A DNA stretch of 64,000 nt from Pragia fontium DSM 5563 = ATCC 49100 (GCF_900112475.1 NZ_FOLW01000005.1:62001-126000); one strand, 5' to 3'. Positions 30,616-41,421 are shown, counted from the stretch's first letter. Translations and numbers: made by a program. Notes: generated by a model not told the origin, from the sequence alone.

Positions 30616-30915
30616 ATGAAAAAGTTTATTTTAGTTTGTGCGGCTGTTTTTATGTTGGCAGGGTGTGGTGGTGATAAAATTGATGGCTCAAATCGGGCGG
30701 CAATGGAAGCCTCTGTTGAGAAAATTATGAAAGCATTACCTGAGGAAAAACAGAAAGAGTTTGCTGGTTCTCTGGTGTTGATTTCATTAAAAGAGATGAT
30801 GTCAGCCAAGTCAGAAGATGAAGGGGAAAAAGCACTGCTTAAAGCGCTAGGTGGTAAGAGCGCTGATGAGATAATCAAGGCCGCTGAAGAGATCAAAGCT
30901 AGCGGCAATAAGTAG
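30616..30915 (+). CDS. Small lipoprotein (DUF6694-like)
   Basis: The 99-residue protein has a lipoprotein signal MKKFILVCAAVFMLAGCGG with lipobox LAGC and lipidated Cys17. Glycine at +2 favours the outer membrane. The mature part is short and helical, rich in Lys/Glu (EKIMKALPEEKQKEF, ALGGKSADEIIKAAEEIK). Function is unknown; it resembles the DUF6694 group of small enterobacterial lipoproteins. It lies alone between yajL and yajQ, preceded by TAATAAGATAT. It is not in this position in E. coli. Confidence 0.75.
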   Translation: MKKFILVCAAVFMLAGCGGDKIDGSNRAAMEASVEKIMKALPEEKQKEFAGSLVLISLKEMMSAKSEDEGEKALLKALGGKSADEIIKAAEEIKASGNK

Positions 30916-30928
30916 TTTTTTGACATCT

Positions 30929-30957
30929 TGCCGCCCACAGCTGTGTTGAGGGCGGCA
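30929..30957 (+). terminator. Stem-loop after the small lipoprotein gene
   Basis: TGCCGCCC (30929-30936) pairs with GGGCGGCA (30950-30957) around a 13-base loop, 13 bases after the stop codon. A T-run precedes rather than follows it, so intrinsic termination is uncertain. Confidence 0.45.
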
Positions 30958-31124
30958 GATAAAACAACAGTATGAATTCTTTAGGGTATAAACAATCGGC
31001 ATGCAGGCGCTTTGATTTTATTCTAATTTATTAATTATAATAATATTTGATGATTTTCATTGGCCATTTTTTATGGGTAGTATGATCTGTCATTAAAATA
31101 GCCAGAATTAAAAAGGAATAAATT

Positions 31125-31616
31125 ATGCCATCTTTCGATATTGTTTCCGAAATTGAGATGCCAGAAGTTCGTAACGCCGTTGAGAATGCGAGCCGTGAAT
31201 TGACCAACCGCTGGGATTTCCGCAATGTGCCAGCCAGTTTTGATCTGAATGAAAAGAACGAAACGATTAAAGTTTCCAGTGAATCTGAGTTTCAGGTACA
31301 GCAACTGTTGGATATTCTGCGTGACAAGCTATCTAAGCGAGGCATTGAAGGGGCTTCTATGGAGATCCCGGATAGTATGGATCACAGCGGCAAAACCTAC
31401 AGTGTTGAAGTGAAGTTAAAGCAGGGTATTGAATCAGATATCGCTAAAAAAATTATTAAGCTGGTCAAAGACAGCAAGCTGAAAGTTCAGGCACAAATTC
31501 AGGGCGACCAGGTGCGTATTACTGGTAAGTCTCGTGATGATTTACAGGGTGTGATGGCGCTAGTGAAGAATGGTGAATTGGGGCAGCCGTTCCAGTTTAA
31601 TAATTTCCGCGACTAA
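31125..31616 (+). CDS. yajQ: Nucleotide-binding protein YajQ (DUF520)
   Basis: The 163-residue protein begins [22 protein letters not shown] and ends with [29 protein letters not shown], the invariant termini of the YajQ family. Family members bind nucleotides, including cyclic di-GMP in some pathogens. ATG follows AAAAGGAATAA. It is monocistronic, with its own terminator. Confidence 0.96.
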   Translation: MPSFDIVSEIEMPEVRNAVENASRELTNRWDFRNVPASFDLNEKNETIKVSSESEFQVQQLLDILRDKLSKRGIEGASMEIPDSMDHSGKTYSVEVKLKQGIESDIAKKIIKLVKDSKLKVQAQIQGDQVRITGKSRDDLQGVMALVKNGELGQPFQFNNFRD

Positions 31617-31636
31617 GCCGTTATCCCGATTGAATT

Positions 31637-31675
31637 GGCCTCAGCAGGTTTCATTTCTGTTGAGGCCTTTTTGTT
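31637..31675 (+). terminator. Rho-independent terminator of yajQ
   Basis: GGCCTCAGCAG (31637-31647) pairs with CTGTTGAGGCC (31657-31667) and is followed by TTTTTGTTTT. It is 20 bases downstream of the yajQ stop and faces the convergent ampG. Confidence 0.85.
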
Positions 31676-31709
31676 TTACCCGATCTAAAAAGAACCGCAG
31701 ATGGCCTTT

Positions 31710-33188
31710 TTAGTTGGCAGTTTTTTGTCGAATCGCCAAATAATCCAGTAGACATCCCATAATAATGCCAATCAAGCACAGCAAACCGCCAAGGCTCAGC
31801 AGCACCTCTTTGAGATAGTAAAAAGCACTGAAGTCTGCCGCGGACCAAAACAGGAGAATCAACCAAGTGCCTAGTAAAACTGCGCCAGCAATAACCAGAC
31901 GAATGGCGGAGTGATATTGCTGTGAAAAGTGCAGGCGAGGCAGGAAGCTATCGTTTTTCTGGGTGTACTCCAGGGTTTGTCGGCAAATAGCCAACAGGAA
32001 TAAGCCAGGAAGGGCCATAACAATGGTGAACAGATAAAACAGCGGCCAGTCGTAATGTTCGACGAACCAGCCGGCAACGGGGCCAACATAAACCCGACCA
32101 ACGGCAGACAGCGCGGATAGCAGGGCGAATTGCGTAGCAGAGAATGACCGGTTACACAGGGTCATCAACAAGGCCACAAAAGCCGCGGTTCCCATCCCGC
32201 CACACAGATTTTCGAAGAAAATAGCGCTGCCCATGGTCATGATGTTTTTATCCGTCACCGCCAGTATCCAGTAACCGAAGTTGGATACGGCTTGCAGGAT
32301 GCCAAATAGCATCAGGGCACGGAATAAGGTTAAACGTTGCATCAGGATGCCGCCAATCAGTACGCCAATGATGGTGGCAAACAGGCCAAGGGTTTTATTC
32401 ACCAAGCCCACTTCACCGGCATTAAAACCAACGCCGCGAATCAGAAATGTCGTGCTCAGGCTGCCAGCAAAGGCATCACCCATCTTATATAACACGATCA
32501 GCAGCAGAATTAGCCATGCGTTATTGCGGCCAAAAAAGTCCTTCAGTGGCTCAACGATGGCCTGTTCAATGGTGCGTGGTGTAGCGATCTCGGATTCAGG
32601 TTCTTTTGCCCATAACGTAGCGAAAACACCAATAAACATCAGCAATGACATCAACCAATAGGTTGAACGCCAGCCGATATAATAGTGAGCGATCCACAGA
32701 GCTAAACCGCCGGAAACCAGCATCGCCAAGCGATAGCCGAGCACTGAAATCGCCGCTCCGTTTCCCCGTTGTTCGGCGCTGAGGACATCGGTTTTATAGG
32801 CATCAAAAACAATATCTTGTGAGGCCGAAAAGAAGGCAATCATGACCGCTAATGCCGCCATCAGCCAAAGGTCATGCTGTGGATTCAAACATCCGATAGC
32901 AAAAATCAGAATGATCAGCGATACCTGAGTTAACAGCATCCAGCCACGGCGACGACCAAGAAATGGCAGGCTATAGCGGTCCATCAACGGAGACCAGAGG
33001 AACTTGAAAACGTAGGCCTGACCAACCAATGAGAAAAAACCAATGGTGGTCAAATCCAACCCAGCCACGGTCATCCATGCCTGTAAGGTGCCGGATGTTA
33101 ACGCCAGTGGTAAACCTGAAGCGAAACCAAGCAACAAGAGAACCGCGGTATTGCGCTGAGTAAAAACTTTAAAATAGTGATGAGTCAT
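31710..33188 (-). CDS. ampG: Muropeptide MFS permease AmpG
   Basis: The 492-residue inner-membrane protein (E. coli 491) has about 14 predicted helices. It begins MTHHYFKVFTQRNTAVLLLLGFASGLPLAL and contains FKFLWSPLMDRYSLPFLGRRRGW and SASQDIVFDAYKTDVLS, typical of AmpG. It imports GlcNAc-anhydromuropeptides for cell-wall recycling and ampC induction. It lies 45 bases after yajG on the minus strand, the E. coli order yajG-ampG divergent from bolA. Confidence 0.96.
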   Translation of the reverse strand: MTHHYFKVFTQRNTAVLLLLGFASGLPLALTSGTLQAWMTVAGLDLTTIGFFSLVGQAYVFKFLWSPLMDRYSLPFLGRRRGWMLLTQVSLIILIFAIGCLNPQHDLWLMAALAVMIAFFSASQDIVFDAYKTDVLSAEQRGNGAAISVLGYRLAMLVSGGLALWIAHYYIGWRSTYWLMSLLMFIGVFATLWAKEPESEIATPRTIEQAIVEPLKDFFGRNNAWLILLLIVLYKMGDAFAGSLSTTFLIRGVGFNAGEVGLVNKTLGLFATIIGVLIGGILMQRLTLFRALMLFGILQAVSNFGYWILAVTDKNIMTMGSAIFFENLCGGMGTAAFVALLMTLCNRSFSATQFALLSALSAVGRVYVGPVAGWFVEHYDWPLFYLFTIVMALPGLFLLAICRQTLEYTQKNDSFLPRLHFSQQYHSAIRLVIAGAVLLGTWLILLFWSAADFSAFYYLKEVLLSLGGLLCLIGIIMGCLLDYLAIRQKTAN

Positions 33189-33233
33189 AAGGTTTGTTAA
33201 CCCCTACCGTTGAAAGTAGGGGATTGTGTCAGA

Positions 33234-33833
33234 TTACCCACGGGCGTTTTGACGAATGAAGTCACTGATACTGGTATCCTGAGACATTTCATTGATGAGG
33301 TCGGTTAACGCATCATTGATTACGTTCTCGATATTCTTATTGGTGGCGCGAAAGGCCCCTTTAGTATTATGAGTAGAGCGGAAATTTTTGGTCTGCTGGG
33401 AACCATTTTTGGCCTGGCAGATAATGGAAATATCGGCTTTAGTGGTAATGTTATAGCGCAAGTCGCCTTCTTGAACATCGGCAAACAGGTTATTAATCAC
33501 CACTTGAACATTCACGCTGCCTTCAGGGCCAACCATATAACCACGGGCACGAATTTGCTTTTCCAGCGCTTCCTGTAACAGGAACCGCATATCGCGCGAC
33601 GGTGTTAAAGACAGCATCTGACCTTCACGATTTACTTTAGCTAGCGCGCTATCCTGACGTAGATCGGCACTGGTAATGCTGATTGTTGCCCCCATCAGGC
33701 TTGGATCTTGCTGGGGTACATTCATGGTCGGATTAATATTTAATGTGGTATTCGGACGGTTTGAACAACCGGCTAAAATAAATAGGGCCAGTAATGGGAA
33801 AAGGATGCGTTGGAACATAGTCATTTTTTTCAC
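33234..33833 (-). CDS. yajG: Lipoprotein YajG
   Basis: The 199-residue protein has a signal peptide ending in lipobox LAGC (Cys23) with Ser at +2, consistent with outer-membrane sorting. The mature region shows NINPTMNVPQQDPSLMG and the DMRFLLQEALEKQIRARGYMV segment of the YajG family. Function is not established. It is upstream of ampG and divergent from bolA, as in E. coli. Confidence 0.93.
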   Translation of the reverse strand: MKKMTMFQRILFPLLALFILAGCSNRPNTTLNINPTMNVPQQDPSLMGATISITSADLRQDSALAKVNREGQMLSLTPSRDMRFLLQEALEKQIRARGYMVGPEGSVNVQVVINNLFADVQEGDLRYNITTKADISIICQAKNGSQQTKNFRSTHNTKGAFRATNKNIENVINDALTDLINEMSQDTSISDFIRQNARG

Positions 33834-34179
33834 GGTAAACCTTTTAGATTCAATTGTTATTCCATTTGTACCGCTTTGATGGTTGCATCAGCAGCTGATA
33901 CCTGAACAATAAGAGCCAACAATGGCTTATTAGTTCAACAGCACGTTTCATTCATTATGGCATGGAAAAATGCGCAAAGAGCAAAACGGGCTATATCATA
34001 TCATTGCTCCGGTGGTGGGGAAGAGGGAACAGGGTGAATTCAGTCAAGTTAAGCGATTTTTTTCATGCCTGAACCGGTTTGATTGGATTTAAGGGGGAAA
34101 ATTATCGTCTTAATATTAACTCTGCTGAAAAAAGGCTACTATTGACGCCGACTGAAAAGCGTATGGGATTGAATGAATC
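33834..34179. other. Intergenic region between divergent yajG and bolA
   Basis: These 346 bases should contain both promoters. An AACCGGTT palindrome occurs near 34072 within GAACCGGTTTGATTGG. I see no confident -10/-35 pair or known operator and no gene. Confidence 0.3.
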
Positions 34180-34491
34180 ATGATGCAACAAACAATTGAG
34201 CAAAAATTAGCAGCGCTATCGCCGGTTTATTTAAAGATCATCAACGAAAGCGATCGACATAATGTTCCCGCAGGTTCCGAGAGCCATTTTAAAGTGGTGA
34301 TTGTGTCCGCTGCGTTTGAGGGTAAACGTCCGGTACTACGTCATCAAATGGTGTATCAGATTTTGGCGCAAGAGCTACAGCAACAGGTTCATGCACTGGC
34401 GCTGCATACTCATACGCCAGAAGAGTGGCAAACTCAGCAACATGCCATTCCTGCTTCTCCAGAATGTCGAGGCGGCAGTAAGAACGCATAA
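34180..34491 (+). CDS. bolA: BolA family transcriptional regulator / Fe-S trafficking protein
   Basis: The 103-residue protein contains NESDRHNVPAGSESHFKVVIVS and HALALHTHTPEEW, the BolA signature with the conserved histidine. BolA affects morphology and biofilm in stationary phase and binds glutaredoxin-linked Fe-S clusters. Two ATG codons are in tandem at 34180 and 34183. It lies upstream of tig as in E. coli. Confidence 0.95.
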   Translation: MMQQTIEQKLAALSPVYLKIINESDRHNVPAGSESHFKVVIVSAAFEGKRPVLRHQMVYQILAQELQQQVHALALHTHTPEEWQTQQHAIPASPECRGGSKNA

Positions 34492-34820
34492 CAACATGAA
34501 TTTATGTGAAAATTGGCGTTAAAAATAGGTGGTGATGGTTTTTTTTCCACCTTGTCAGGCCACGTTGGGTCAGGATTTGGGGCATAATTGTGATTTATCT
34601 GGCATCTATCCCTTCTCTTTTCTCGACTCATTAACAATGCGCGGCTATAATGCTGCGTCTAATTTTCCGGACTTTATTCGGGATGCTTCTGACAAAAGGG
34701 ATAGGGTACCGTAAAGCGCGGCCGTCCCGGTCTTAAGAGGCGTTTTCAAAATAGCTCAGTGCATATATTGAAAATAGCTTCTGGAGTTGACCGAGCACTG
34801 TGATTTTTTGAGGTAACAAG
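34492..34820 (+). promoter_or_regulatory. bolA-tig intergenic region with tig promoter
   Basis: Within this 329-base gap TATAAT at 34646-34651 is preceded 17 bp upstream by TCGACT (34623-34628), a good sigma-70 pair, giving a leader of roughly 160 bases before tig. The leader contains the related stretches TTTTCAAAATAG and TATTGAAAATAG around 34744-34778. A short open frame here overlaps the promoter and is not credible. Confidence 0.6.
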
Positions 34821-36125
34821 ATGCAAGTTTCAGTTGAAACAACTCAAGGCCTAGGGCGCCGTCTGTCAATCGTTGTCGCAGCAGACATGATTGAAGAAGC
34901 AGTAAAAAAAGAGCTGGTTGATATCGCTAAAAAAGTGCGCATTGATGGTTTCCGTAAAGGAAAAGTACCAATGAACATCATCGCTCAGCGTTATGGCGCT
35001 TCTGCACGTCAGGATGTGCTGGGTGAGCTGATGCAGCGCAATTTCATTGATGCCATCATCAAAGAAAAAATTAATCCGGCTGGTGCACCAAAATATGTAC
35101 CGGGCGAATACAAACTGGGTGAAGACTTCAGCTATGCCGTTGAATTTGAAGTGTATCCAGAAGTTGAGCTGAAAGATTTAGACAGTATTGAAGTCGAAAA
35201 ACCAACAGTTGAATTAGGTGAAGCCGACGTTGAGACTATGCTGGATACTTTACGTAAGCAGCAGGCAACTTGGAAAGAAACCGAAGCCGCAGCGACTGCT
35301 GAAGATCGCGTCACCATGGATTTCACCGGTTCAATTGACGGTGAAGTGTTCGAAGGTGGTGAAGCGACTGATTTTGCACTGGCAATGGGTCAAGGCCGTA
35401 TGATTCCAGGCTTTGAAGAAGGCGTTGTTGGTCACAAAGCAGGTGAAGAGTTCGTTATCGAAGTGACTTTCCCTGAAGATTACCATGCTGAAAACCTGAA
35501 AGGTAAAGCGGCTAAGTTTGCTATCGTTCTGAAGAAAGTTGAAGAACGTGAACTGCCTGAATTTACTCCAGAATTCATTTCTCGCTTTGGCGTGAGTGAC
35601 GGTACGCTGGATGGCTTAAAAGCTGAAGTGCGTAAAAATATGGCGCGTGAGCTGAAAGGCGCAATCCGTAACCGCGTTAAGACTCAGGTTATTGACGGTC
35701 TAATCAAAACTAATGAAGTTGATGTTCCTGCTTCACTGGTTGATGGCGAAATCGATGTACTGCGTCAGCAGGCTGCACAGCGTTTTGGTGGAAACCAAGA
35801 ACAAGCTATGCAATTGCCGCGTGAATTATTCGAAGAGCAAGCTAAACGTCGCGTTATCGTTGGTCTATTATTAGGTGAAGTGATTCGCAAGCATGAGCTG
35901 AAAGCCGATCAAACTCGCGTTAACGCTCTGATTGAAGAAATGGCTTCTGCTTACGAAGATCCACAAGAAGTGATCGAGTTCTATAATAAGAACAGCGAAC
36001 TGATGAACAATATGCGTAACGTTGCTCTGGAAGAAGAAGCAGTAGAGACTCTGCTGGCTAACGCTAAAGTAACTGAAAAAGCAATGTCATTCAGCGAGTT
36101 AATGAATCAAACTCCAGCGGCATAA
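34821..36125 (+). CDS. tig: Trigger factor (ribosome-associated chaperone / PPIase)
   Basis: The 434-residue protein has the ribosome-docking loop [17 protein letters not shown] at about 43-59. The FKBP-like PPIase domain spans about 150-245 ([19 protein letters not shown] ... [10 protein letters not shown]-like core), followed by a long helical chaperone C-terminus. It binds nascent chains at the exit tunnel. The ATG follows GAGGTAACA. Next is clpP, the standard tig-clpP-clpX-lon order. Confidence 0.97.
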   Translation: MQVSVETTQGLGRRLSIVVAADMIEEAVKKELVDIAKKVRIDGFRKGKVPMNIIAQRYGASARQDVLGELMQRNFIDAIIKEKINPAGAPKYVPGEYKLGEDFSYAVEFEVYPEVELKDLDSIEVEKPTVELGEADVETMLDTLRKQQATWKETEAAATAEDRVTMDFTGSIDGEVFEGGEATDFALAMGQGRMIPGFEEGVVGHKAGEEFVIEVTFPEDYHAENLKGKAAKFAIVLKKVEERELPEFTPEFISRFGVSDGTLDGLKAEVRKNMARELKGAIRNRVKTQVIDGLIKTNEVDVPASLVDGEIDVLRQQAAQRFGGNQEQAMQLPRELFEEQAKRRVIVGLLLGEVIRKHELKADQTRVNALIEEMASAYEDPQEVIEFYNKNSELMNNMRNVALEEEAVETLLANAKVTEKAMSFSELMNQTPAA

Positions 36126-36178
36126 TATTGCTTTGAGAGCAGGTAGATAGTTGACTTCGTCACTATTCTTCTGCAAAT

Positions 36179-36211
36179 ATGGCTCGGGGGCTCTGTTTCC
36201 GGGCCATTTTT
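36179..36211 (+). terminator. Terminator between tig and clpP
   Basis: TGGCTCGG (36180-36187) pairs with CCGGGCCA (36199-36206) with one G-T pair, followed by TTTTT. It lies between tig and clpP and probably ends or attenuates the tig transcript. Confidence 0.75.
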
Positions 36212-36227
36212 CTATCAGGAGATTCTA

Positions 36228-36863
36228 ATGTCCTACAGTGGCAATCTAAATAATATTTCATCAAGTATGGAGCAGAGTATGGCTTTGGTGCCAATGGTCG
36301 TTGAACAAACTTCTCGCGGAGAGCGTTCCTATGACATTTTCTCCCGCCTGCTAAAAGAGCGTATTATTTTCCTGAACGGTCAGGTTGAAGATAATATGGC
36401 TAACTTGATTGTGGCGCAGTTACTGTTTTTAGAATCAGAAAATCCGGAAAAGGATATTTTCTTATATATCAACTCACCGGGTGGAGTTATCACTTCAGGT
36501 ATGGCGATATATGACACCATGCAGTTTATTAAACCGGATGTGAGTACCATGTGTTTGGGGCAGGCATGCTCAATGGGTTCTTTCCTGTTGACTGCGGGTG
36601 CCAAAGGTAAGCGTCTGTGTTTACCGAATGCGCGCGTTATGATTCACCAACCGCTCGGTGGTTATCAGGGACAGGCTTCAGATATTCAAATTCATGCGGA
36701 AGAAATGTTAAAAGTTAAAAACCGTATGAATACGCTAATGGCTCATCATACTGGACAACCGCTTGATAAGATTGAGCAAGACACCGATCGAGACAGATTC
36801 CTGTCAGCACAGGAAGCTCTGGAATACGGCTTGGTCGATGAAATTGTCACTACTCGGTTGTAA
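36228..36863 (+). CDS. clpP: ATP-dependent Clp protease proteolytic subunit
   Basis: The 211-residue protein begins MSYSGNLNN and has [20 protein letters not shown], the nucleophile serine in [19 protein letters not shown] and the catalytic His in [14 protein letters not shown]. It forms the tetradecameric protease core working with ClpX (next gene) or ClpA. The N-terminal propeptide region is a few residues longer than in E. coli. ATG follows CAGGAGATT. Confidence 0.97.
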   Translation: MSYSGNLNNISSSMEQSMALVPMVVEQTSRGERSYDIFSRLLKERIIFLNGQVEDNMANLIVAQLLFLESENPEKDIFLYINSPGGVITSGMAIYDTMQFIKPDVSTMCLGQACSMGSFLLTAGAKGKRLCLPNARVMIHQPLGGYQGQASDIQIHAEEMLKVKNRMNTLMAHHTGQPLDKIEQDTDRDRFLSAQEALEYGLVDEIVTTRL

Positions 36864-37010
36864 TCATCACCCCTGAACACCATATATAGATTTATCAGGC
36901 TATATGAAAAGTTGGGTATACTATAGTGATAATAGGTCGTATACCTCTTGTTGATTCAGGGGAATGACGCAGGATGCACCAAGAAAAGATTAAATTTATG
37001 AGGTTGACTG

Positions 37011-38282
37011 ATGACAGATAAGGGCAAAGACGGTTCAGGAAAGCTGCTGTACTGTACCTTCTGTGGTAAAAGCCAGCATGAAGTTCGCAAGTTAATCGCT
37101 GGCCCGTCAGTGTATATCTGCGATGAATGTGTTGATTTATGTAACGATATTATTCGTGAAGAGATCAAAGAGCTGATACCGCACAGAGAACGCAATGCGT
37201 TACCGACGCCACACGAAATTCGCCAGCATCTGGATGATTATGTAATCGGTCAGGATCAGGCTAAAAAGGTTCTTGCGGTCGCAGTTTATAATCACTACAA
37301 GCGTTTGCGTAACGGCGACGGTAACAGCGATATCGAACTGGGCAAAAGTAATATTCTGCTGATCGGACCGACCGGTAGCGGTAAAACCTTGTTGGCAGAG
37401 ACGCTGGCGCGTTTACTGGATGTGCCTTTCACCATGGCTGATGCGACAACGTTAACTGAAGCTGGTTATGTGGGTGAAGACGTAGAGAATATCATCCAGA
37501 AACTGTTGCAAAAATGCGATTATGACGTTGAGAAAGCACAGCGCGGTATCGTCTATATCGATGAAATTGATAAGATCTCCCGTAAGTCTGATAATCCGTC
37601 AATTACTCGCGATGTTTCCGGCGAAGGTGTACAACAGGCTCTGCTGAAACTGATCGAGGGCACCGTTGCTGCTGTTCCACCTCAAGGTGGTCGTAAACAT
37701 CCACAGCAAGAGTTTTTGCAGGTAGATACTTCCAAGATTCTGTTTATCTGTGGTGGTGCATTTGCCGGTTTAGATAAAGTGATTGGTCAACGGGTTGATA
37801 CAGGTTCTGGCATCGGTTTTGGTGCTAAGGTGAAGAAAGAATCAGATAAAGCTTCAACCGGTGAGCTATTCAGACAGGTTGAACCTGAAGACTTGATTAA
37901 GTTTGGTCTGATTCCTGAGTTTATCGGCCGTTTACCCGTGGTTGCTACGCTAGGTGAACTGGATGAAGCGGCACTGATTCAGATTTTAAAAGAGCCGAAA
38001 AATGCCTTAACCAAACAGTATCAAGCACTATTCCACATTGAAAATGTGGAGCTGGAATTCCGTGATGAAGCGCTGAACGCGATTGCGAAGAAAGCAATGT
38101 CACGTAAAACCGGTGCTCGTGGTCTGCGCTCTATTGTTGAAGCGGCATTGTTGAACACCATGTACGACATTCCTTCGATGGAAAACGTCGAGAAAGTGGT
38201 CATAGATGCATCGGTGATTGATAATAATTCAGAACCTTTGCTTATCTATAGCAAACAAGAGGCTCAGGCTTCTGGTGAGTAA
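37011..38282 (+). CDS. clpX: ATP-dependent Clp protease ATP-binding subunit ClpX
   Basis: The 423-residue AAA+ unfoldase has an N-terminal zinc domain (CTFCGKSQ ... CDECVDLC), Walker [16 protein letters not shown], Walker [12 protein letters not shown], and the [13 protein letters not shown] sensor II region. It delivers substrates to ClpP. It lies 147 bases after clpP and is followed by a strong terminator. Confidence 0.97.
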   Translation: MTDKGKDGSGKLLYCTFCGKSQHEVRKLIAGPSVYICDECVDLCNDIIREEIKELIPHRERNALPTPHEIRQHLDDYVIGQDQAKKVLAVAVYNHYKRLRNGDGNSDIELGKSNILLIGPTGSGKTLLAETLARLLDVPFTMADATTLTEAGYVGEDVENIIQKLLQKCDYDVEKAQRGIVYIDEIDKISRKSDNPSITRDVSGEGVQQALLKLIEGTVAAVPPQGGRKHPQQEFLQVDTSKILFICGGAFAGLDKVIGQRVDTGSGIGFGAKVKKESDKASTGELFRQVEPEDLIKFGLIPEFIGRLPVVATLGELDEAALIQILKEPKNALTKQYQALFHIENVELEFRDEALNAIAKKAMSRKTGARGLRSIVEAALLNTMYDIPSMENVEKVVIDASVIDNNSEPLLIYSKQEAQASGE

Positions 38283-38346
38283 ATGAGCGTCAGGGGCAAT
38301 AACAAATTGGTGCAACAATTTTGTTACTTATCTCTGCGTTAAGCGT

Positions 38347-38380
38347 AAAAAGCAGGAGAATGTTATTCTCCTGCTTTTTT
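38347..38380 (+). terminator. Rho-independent terminator of clpX
   Basis: AGCAGGAGAA (38351-38360) pairs perfectly with TTCTCCTGCT (38366-38375) around TGTTA and runs into T6; an A-run precedes it. It lies about 65 bases after the clpX stop. Confidence 0.92.
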
Positions 38381-38393
38381 ATCTTTACTGACC

Positions 38394-38422
38394 GTTGAAT
38401 GTAAATTAATTGTCCCCATATA
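38394..38422 (+). promoter_or_regulatory. Sigma-32 heat-shock promoter of lon
   Basis: GTTGAA at 38394-38399 and CCCCATATA at 38414-38422 are separated by 14 bp, matching the sigma-32 pattern and the E. coli lon promoter, which uses GTTGAA-N14-CCCCATATA. It lies about 85 bases before the lon ATG, just after the clpX terminator. Confidence 0.8.
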
Positions 38423-38506
38423 CTCTTGCATGTATTACGTTGATAGCGTATCCCCATTTTCGTTAACATTTTTGGGTTGGCGGAAAACGAACAAAGAGAG
38501 AGCTCT

Positions 38507-40873
38507 ATGAATACTGAGCGTTCCGAACGCATTGAAATCCCCGTACTGCCACTGAGAGATGTTGTGGTTTATCCGCACATGGTAATTCCACTATTTGTCG
38601 GCAGGGAAAAGTCTATTCGCTGTCTTGAATCGGCAATGGAGCAGGATAAAAAGGTCCTGATGGTTGCGCAGAAAGATGCCACGATGGACGATCCTGGCGT
38701 TAACGATTTGTTCTCTGTGGGAACCGTTGCCTCTATTTTGCAAATGCTGAAGCTACCTGATGGTACGGTAAAAGTATTGGTAGAAGGCTTGCAGCGCGCG
38801 CGTATTACCACATTGACTGATAACGGCGAACATTTTGCTGCTCAGGCTGAATATATGCCGAGTACCAGCATTGATGAGCAAGAGCAGGAAGTGCTGATCA
38901 GAACGGCGGTGAATCAGTTCGATGGCTACATTAAATTAAATAAAAAGATACCACCGGAAGTTCTGACCTCTCTTAACGGTATTGAAGATCCGGCTCGTCT
39001 GGCGGATACCATCGCTGCTCATATGTCGCTGAAACTCAGTGACAAACAAACCGTATTAGAAATGATCGACGTGGGAGAGCGTCTGGAATTTCTGATGGCG
39101 ATGATGGAATCTGAAATCGACCTGTTACAGGTTGAAAAGCGCATTCGTAACCGCGTTAAAAAGCAGATGGAGAAAAGCCAGCGTGAGTACTATCTGAATG
39201 AGCAGATGAAGGCCATTCAGAAAGAGCTGGGTGAAATGGATGATGCGCCGGATGAAATTGAAACGCTGAAGCGTAAAATTGAAGCGGCCAAAATGCCGAA
39301 AGACGCTCGGGAAAAAACCGAAGCGGAACTGCAAAAGCTGAAAATGATGTCACCAATGTCTGCCGAAGCCACTGTGGTGCGCGGCTACATTGACTGGATG
39401 ATTCAGGTGCCGTGGAATGCCCGCAGCAAAGTGAAAAAAGACCTGAATAAAGCTCAGGAGATTTTGGATACTGACCATTATGGTTTGGATCGGGTTAAAG
39501 ATCGCATTCTTGAGTACCTTGCGGTTCAGAGCCGAGTCAGCAAAATCAAAGGGCCTATCTTGTGTTTGGTAGGGCCTCCAGGCGTAGGTAAAACGTCATT
39601 AGGGCAATCTATTGCTAATGCGACCGGACGTAAGTATGTCCGTATGGCATTAGGCGGAGTGCGTGATGAAGCGGAAATTCGTGGGCATCGTCGTACCTAT
39701 ATTGGCTCTATGCCGGGTAAACTGATTCAGAAAATGGCCAAGGTCGGGGTAAAAAACCCGTTATTCCTATTGGATGAGATTGATAAAATGTCTTCCGATA
39801 TGCGTGGCGATCCGGCTTCCGCTTTACTGGAGGTGCTGGATCCTGAGCAGAACGTCGCTTTTAACGATCACTATCTGGAAGTAGATTACGATCTGTCTGA
39901 TGTGATGTTTGTGGCTACATCTAACTCGATGAATATCCCTGCGCCGTTGTTAGACCGTATGGAAGTGATTCGTCTGTCGGGCTATACCGAAGATGAAAAG
40001 CTCAATATTGCCAAACAACATTTGTTGCCAAAACAAATTGAGCGTAATGCGTTGAAAAAAGGCGAGTTAACCATGGACGATTCCGCCATTGTTTCCATGA
40101 TTCGCTATTATACGCGTGAAGCTGGGGTACGTAGTTTAGAGCGTGAAATTTCCAAAGTTTGTCGTAAGGCAGTAAAAACCCTGTTGATGAACAAGGACAC
40201 CAAACACATTACGGTTAATGCCGATAATCTGAAAGAGTTTCTGGGTGTTCAACGCTTTGACTATGGTCGGGCCGATAATGAAAACCGCGTAGGTCAAGTA
40301 ACGGGTCTGGCATGGACTGAAGTTGGTGGTGATTTGCTGACTATTGAAACGGCCTGTGTGCCGGGTAAAGGTAAATTGACCTATACCGGTTCGTTAGGCG
40401 AAGTGATGCAGGAATCTATTCAGGCCGCTTTAACTGTGGTTCGTGCGCGTGCTGAGAAGCTGGGAATTAACGGCGATTTCTACGAGAAACGTGATATCCA
40501 CGTTCACGTACCTGAAGGTGCTACGCCGAAAGATGGCCCAAGCGCGGGTACTGCCATGTGTACTGCACTGGTTTCTTGTTTGACTGGCAATCCGGTTCGT
40601 GCCGATGTTGCCATGACAGGAGAAATTACGCTGCGTGGTCAGGTATTACCTATTGGTGGCCTGAAAGAGAAATTGTTGGCTGCTCATCGCGGTGGAATTA
40701 AAACGGTGCTGATCCCGGCGGAAAATAAACGTGATTTGGAAGATATTCCGGATAACGTTATTGCTGATTTGGATATCCATCCAGTGGAAAGCATTGAGCA
40801 GGTTCTGGCGCTTGCGCTACAAAATCCTGCTTTTGGAGCCCAACCTGTGGCACCAAAAAAGTCAAAAAAGTGA
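38507..40873 (+). CDS. lon: Lon ATP-dependent serine protease
   Basis: ATG 38507 ([20 protein letters not shown]) matches the E. coli start. An in-frame TTG ten codons earlier is rejected. The 788-residue protein has the LAN substrate domain (1-200), a coiled-coil region, the AAA+ core with [15 protein letters not shown] and [10 protein letters not shown], and a C-terminal protease with the catalytic Ser in [10 protein letters not shown]. It degrades damaged and regulatory proteins in the cytosol. The leader ends GAGAGAGCTCT as in E. coli. Confidence 0.98.
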   Translation: MNTERSERIEIPVLPLRDVVVYPHMVIPLFVGREKSIRCLESAMEQDKKVLMVAQKDATMDDPGVNDLFSVGTVASILQMLKLPDGTVKVLVEGLQRARITTLTDNGEHFAAQAEYMPSTSIDEQEQEVLIRTAVNQFDGYIKLNKKIPPEVLTSLNGIEDPARLADTIAAHMSLKLSDKQTVLEMIDVGERLEFLMAMMESEIDLLQVEKRIRNRVKKQMEKSQREYYLNEQMKAIQKELGEMDDAPDEIETLKRKIEAAKMPKDAREKTEAELQKLKMMSPMSAEATVVRGYIDWMIQVPWNARSKVKKDLNKAQEILDTDHYGLDRVKDRILEYLAVQSRVSKIKGPILCLVGPPGVGKTSLGQSIANATGRKYVRMALGGVRDEAEIRGHRRTYIGSMPGKLIQKMAKVGVKNPLFLLDEIDKMSSDMRGDPASALLEVLDPEQNVAFNDHYLEVDYDLSDVMFVATSNSMNIPAPLLDRMEVIRLSGYTEDEKLNIAKQHLLPKQIERNALKKGELTMDDSAIVSMIRYYTREAGVRSLEREISKVCRKAVKTLLMNKDTKHITVNADNLKEFLGVQRFDYGRADNENRVGQVTGLAWTEVGGDLLTIETACVPGKGKLTYTGSLGEVMQESIQAALTVVRARAEKLGINGDFYEKRDIHVHVPEGATPKDGPSAGTAMCTALVSCLTGNPVRADVAMTGEITLRGQVLPIGGLKEKLLAAHRGGIKTVLIPAENKRDLEDIPDNVIADLDIHPVESIEQVLALALQNPAFGAQPVAPKKSKK

Positions 40874-40904
40874 TGCAGAGCAAATTTTGTTGATAAAATC
40901 AGGG

Positions 40905-40937
40905 CTGGCAAGGGATTTCTCTCTTGCCAGTTTTTTT
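40905..40937 (+). terminator. Rho-independent terminator of lon
   Basis: CTGGCAAG (40905-40912) pairs with CTTGCCAG (40923-40930), followed by seven T residues. It lies about 30 bases after the lon stop codon. Confidence 0.92.
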
Positions 40938-41061
40938 GAGTATCGTTAAATTAATGCATTGAGCTTACTTGCTATCGCTTGTCTGGCTTGATATAAAAGC
41001 AGTGGTGTCGTATCCCTATCGATGATCAGGGACGACAATTTATCGTTAAGGGGATTTTATA

Positions 41062-41334
41062 GTGAATAAATCACAATTGATCGACCGAATTGCTGCGGGA
41101 GCAGATATTTCCAAGGCTGCAGCTGGCCGTTCATTAGATGCCATCATTGATGCAGTAACTGACGCTTTGAAAGAAGGCGATCAGGTTTCTCTGGTTGGTT
41201 TTGGTTCATTTGTTGTTCGTGAGCGTGCTGCCCGTACTGGCCGTAACCCACAAACTGGCAAAGAAATCAAAATTGCAGCAGCGAAAGTTCCAGCATTCCG
41301 CGCTGGTAAAGCACTGAAAGACGCTGTTAACTAA
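41062..41334 (+). CDS. hupB: DNA-binding protein HU-beta
   Basis: The GTG start ([22 protein letters not shown]) follows AAGGGGA. The 90-residue protein carries the HU signature [24 protein letters not shown], the DNA-embracing arm, and matches HU-beta in length. It is a nucleoid-associated protein. It is located between lon and ppiD, the E. coli order, with its own terminator. Confidence 0.97.
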   Translation: MNKSQLIDRIAAGADISKAAAGRSLDAIIDAVTDALKEGDQVSLVGFGSFVVRERAARTGRNPQTGKEIKIAAAKVPAFRAGKALKDAVN

Positions 41335-41395
41335 GATTTTAGCGGTTTTTGCTCAGTTAGGTATTACCTTCGGGCAATGAACTGATAGAATAGAG

Positions 41396-41421
41396 GCGCA
41401 TCATGATGGTGCGCTTTTTTT
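41396..41421 (+). terminator. Rho-independent terminator of hupB
   Basis: GCGCATCA (41396-41403) pairs with TGGTGCGC (41407-41414) with one G-T pair, followed by seven T residues. It lies about 60 bases after hupB. Confidence 0.88.

Noticed and set aside
30591-30938. Antisense open frame over the small lipoprotein gene
   Set aside because: The plus-strand frame has a signal peptide, lipobox and Shine-Dalgarno; the antisense frame is a shadow.
34529-34714. 61-codon open frame between bolA and tig
   Set aside because: It overlaps the tig promoter (TATAAT at 34646), has no Shine-Dalgarno and shows no domain.
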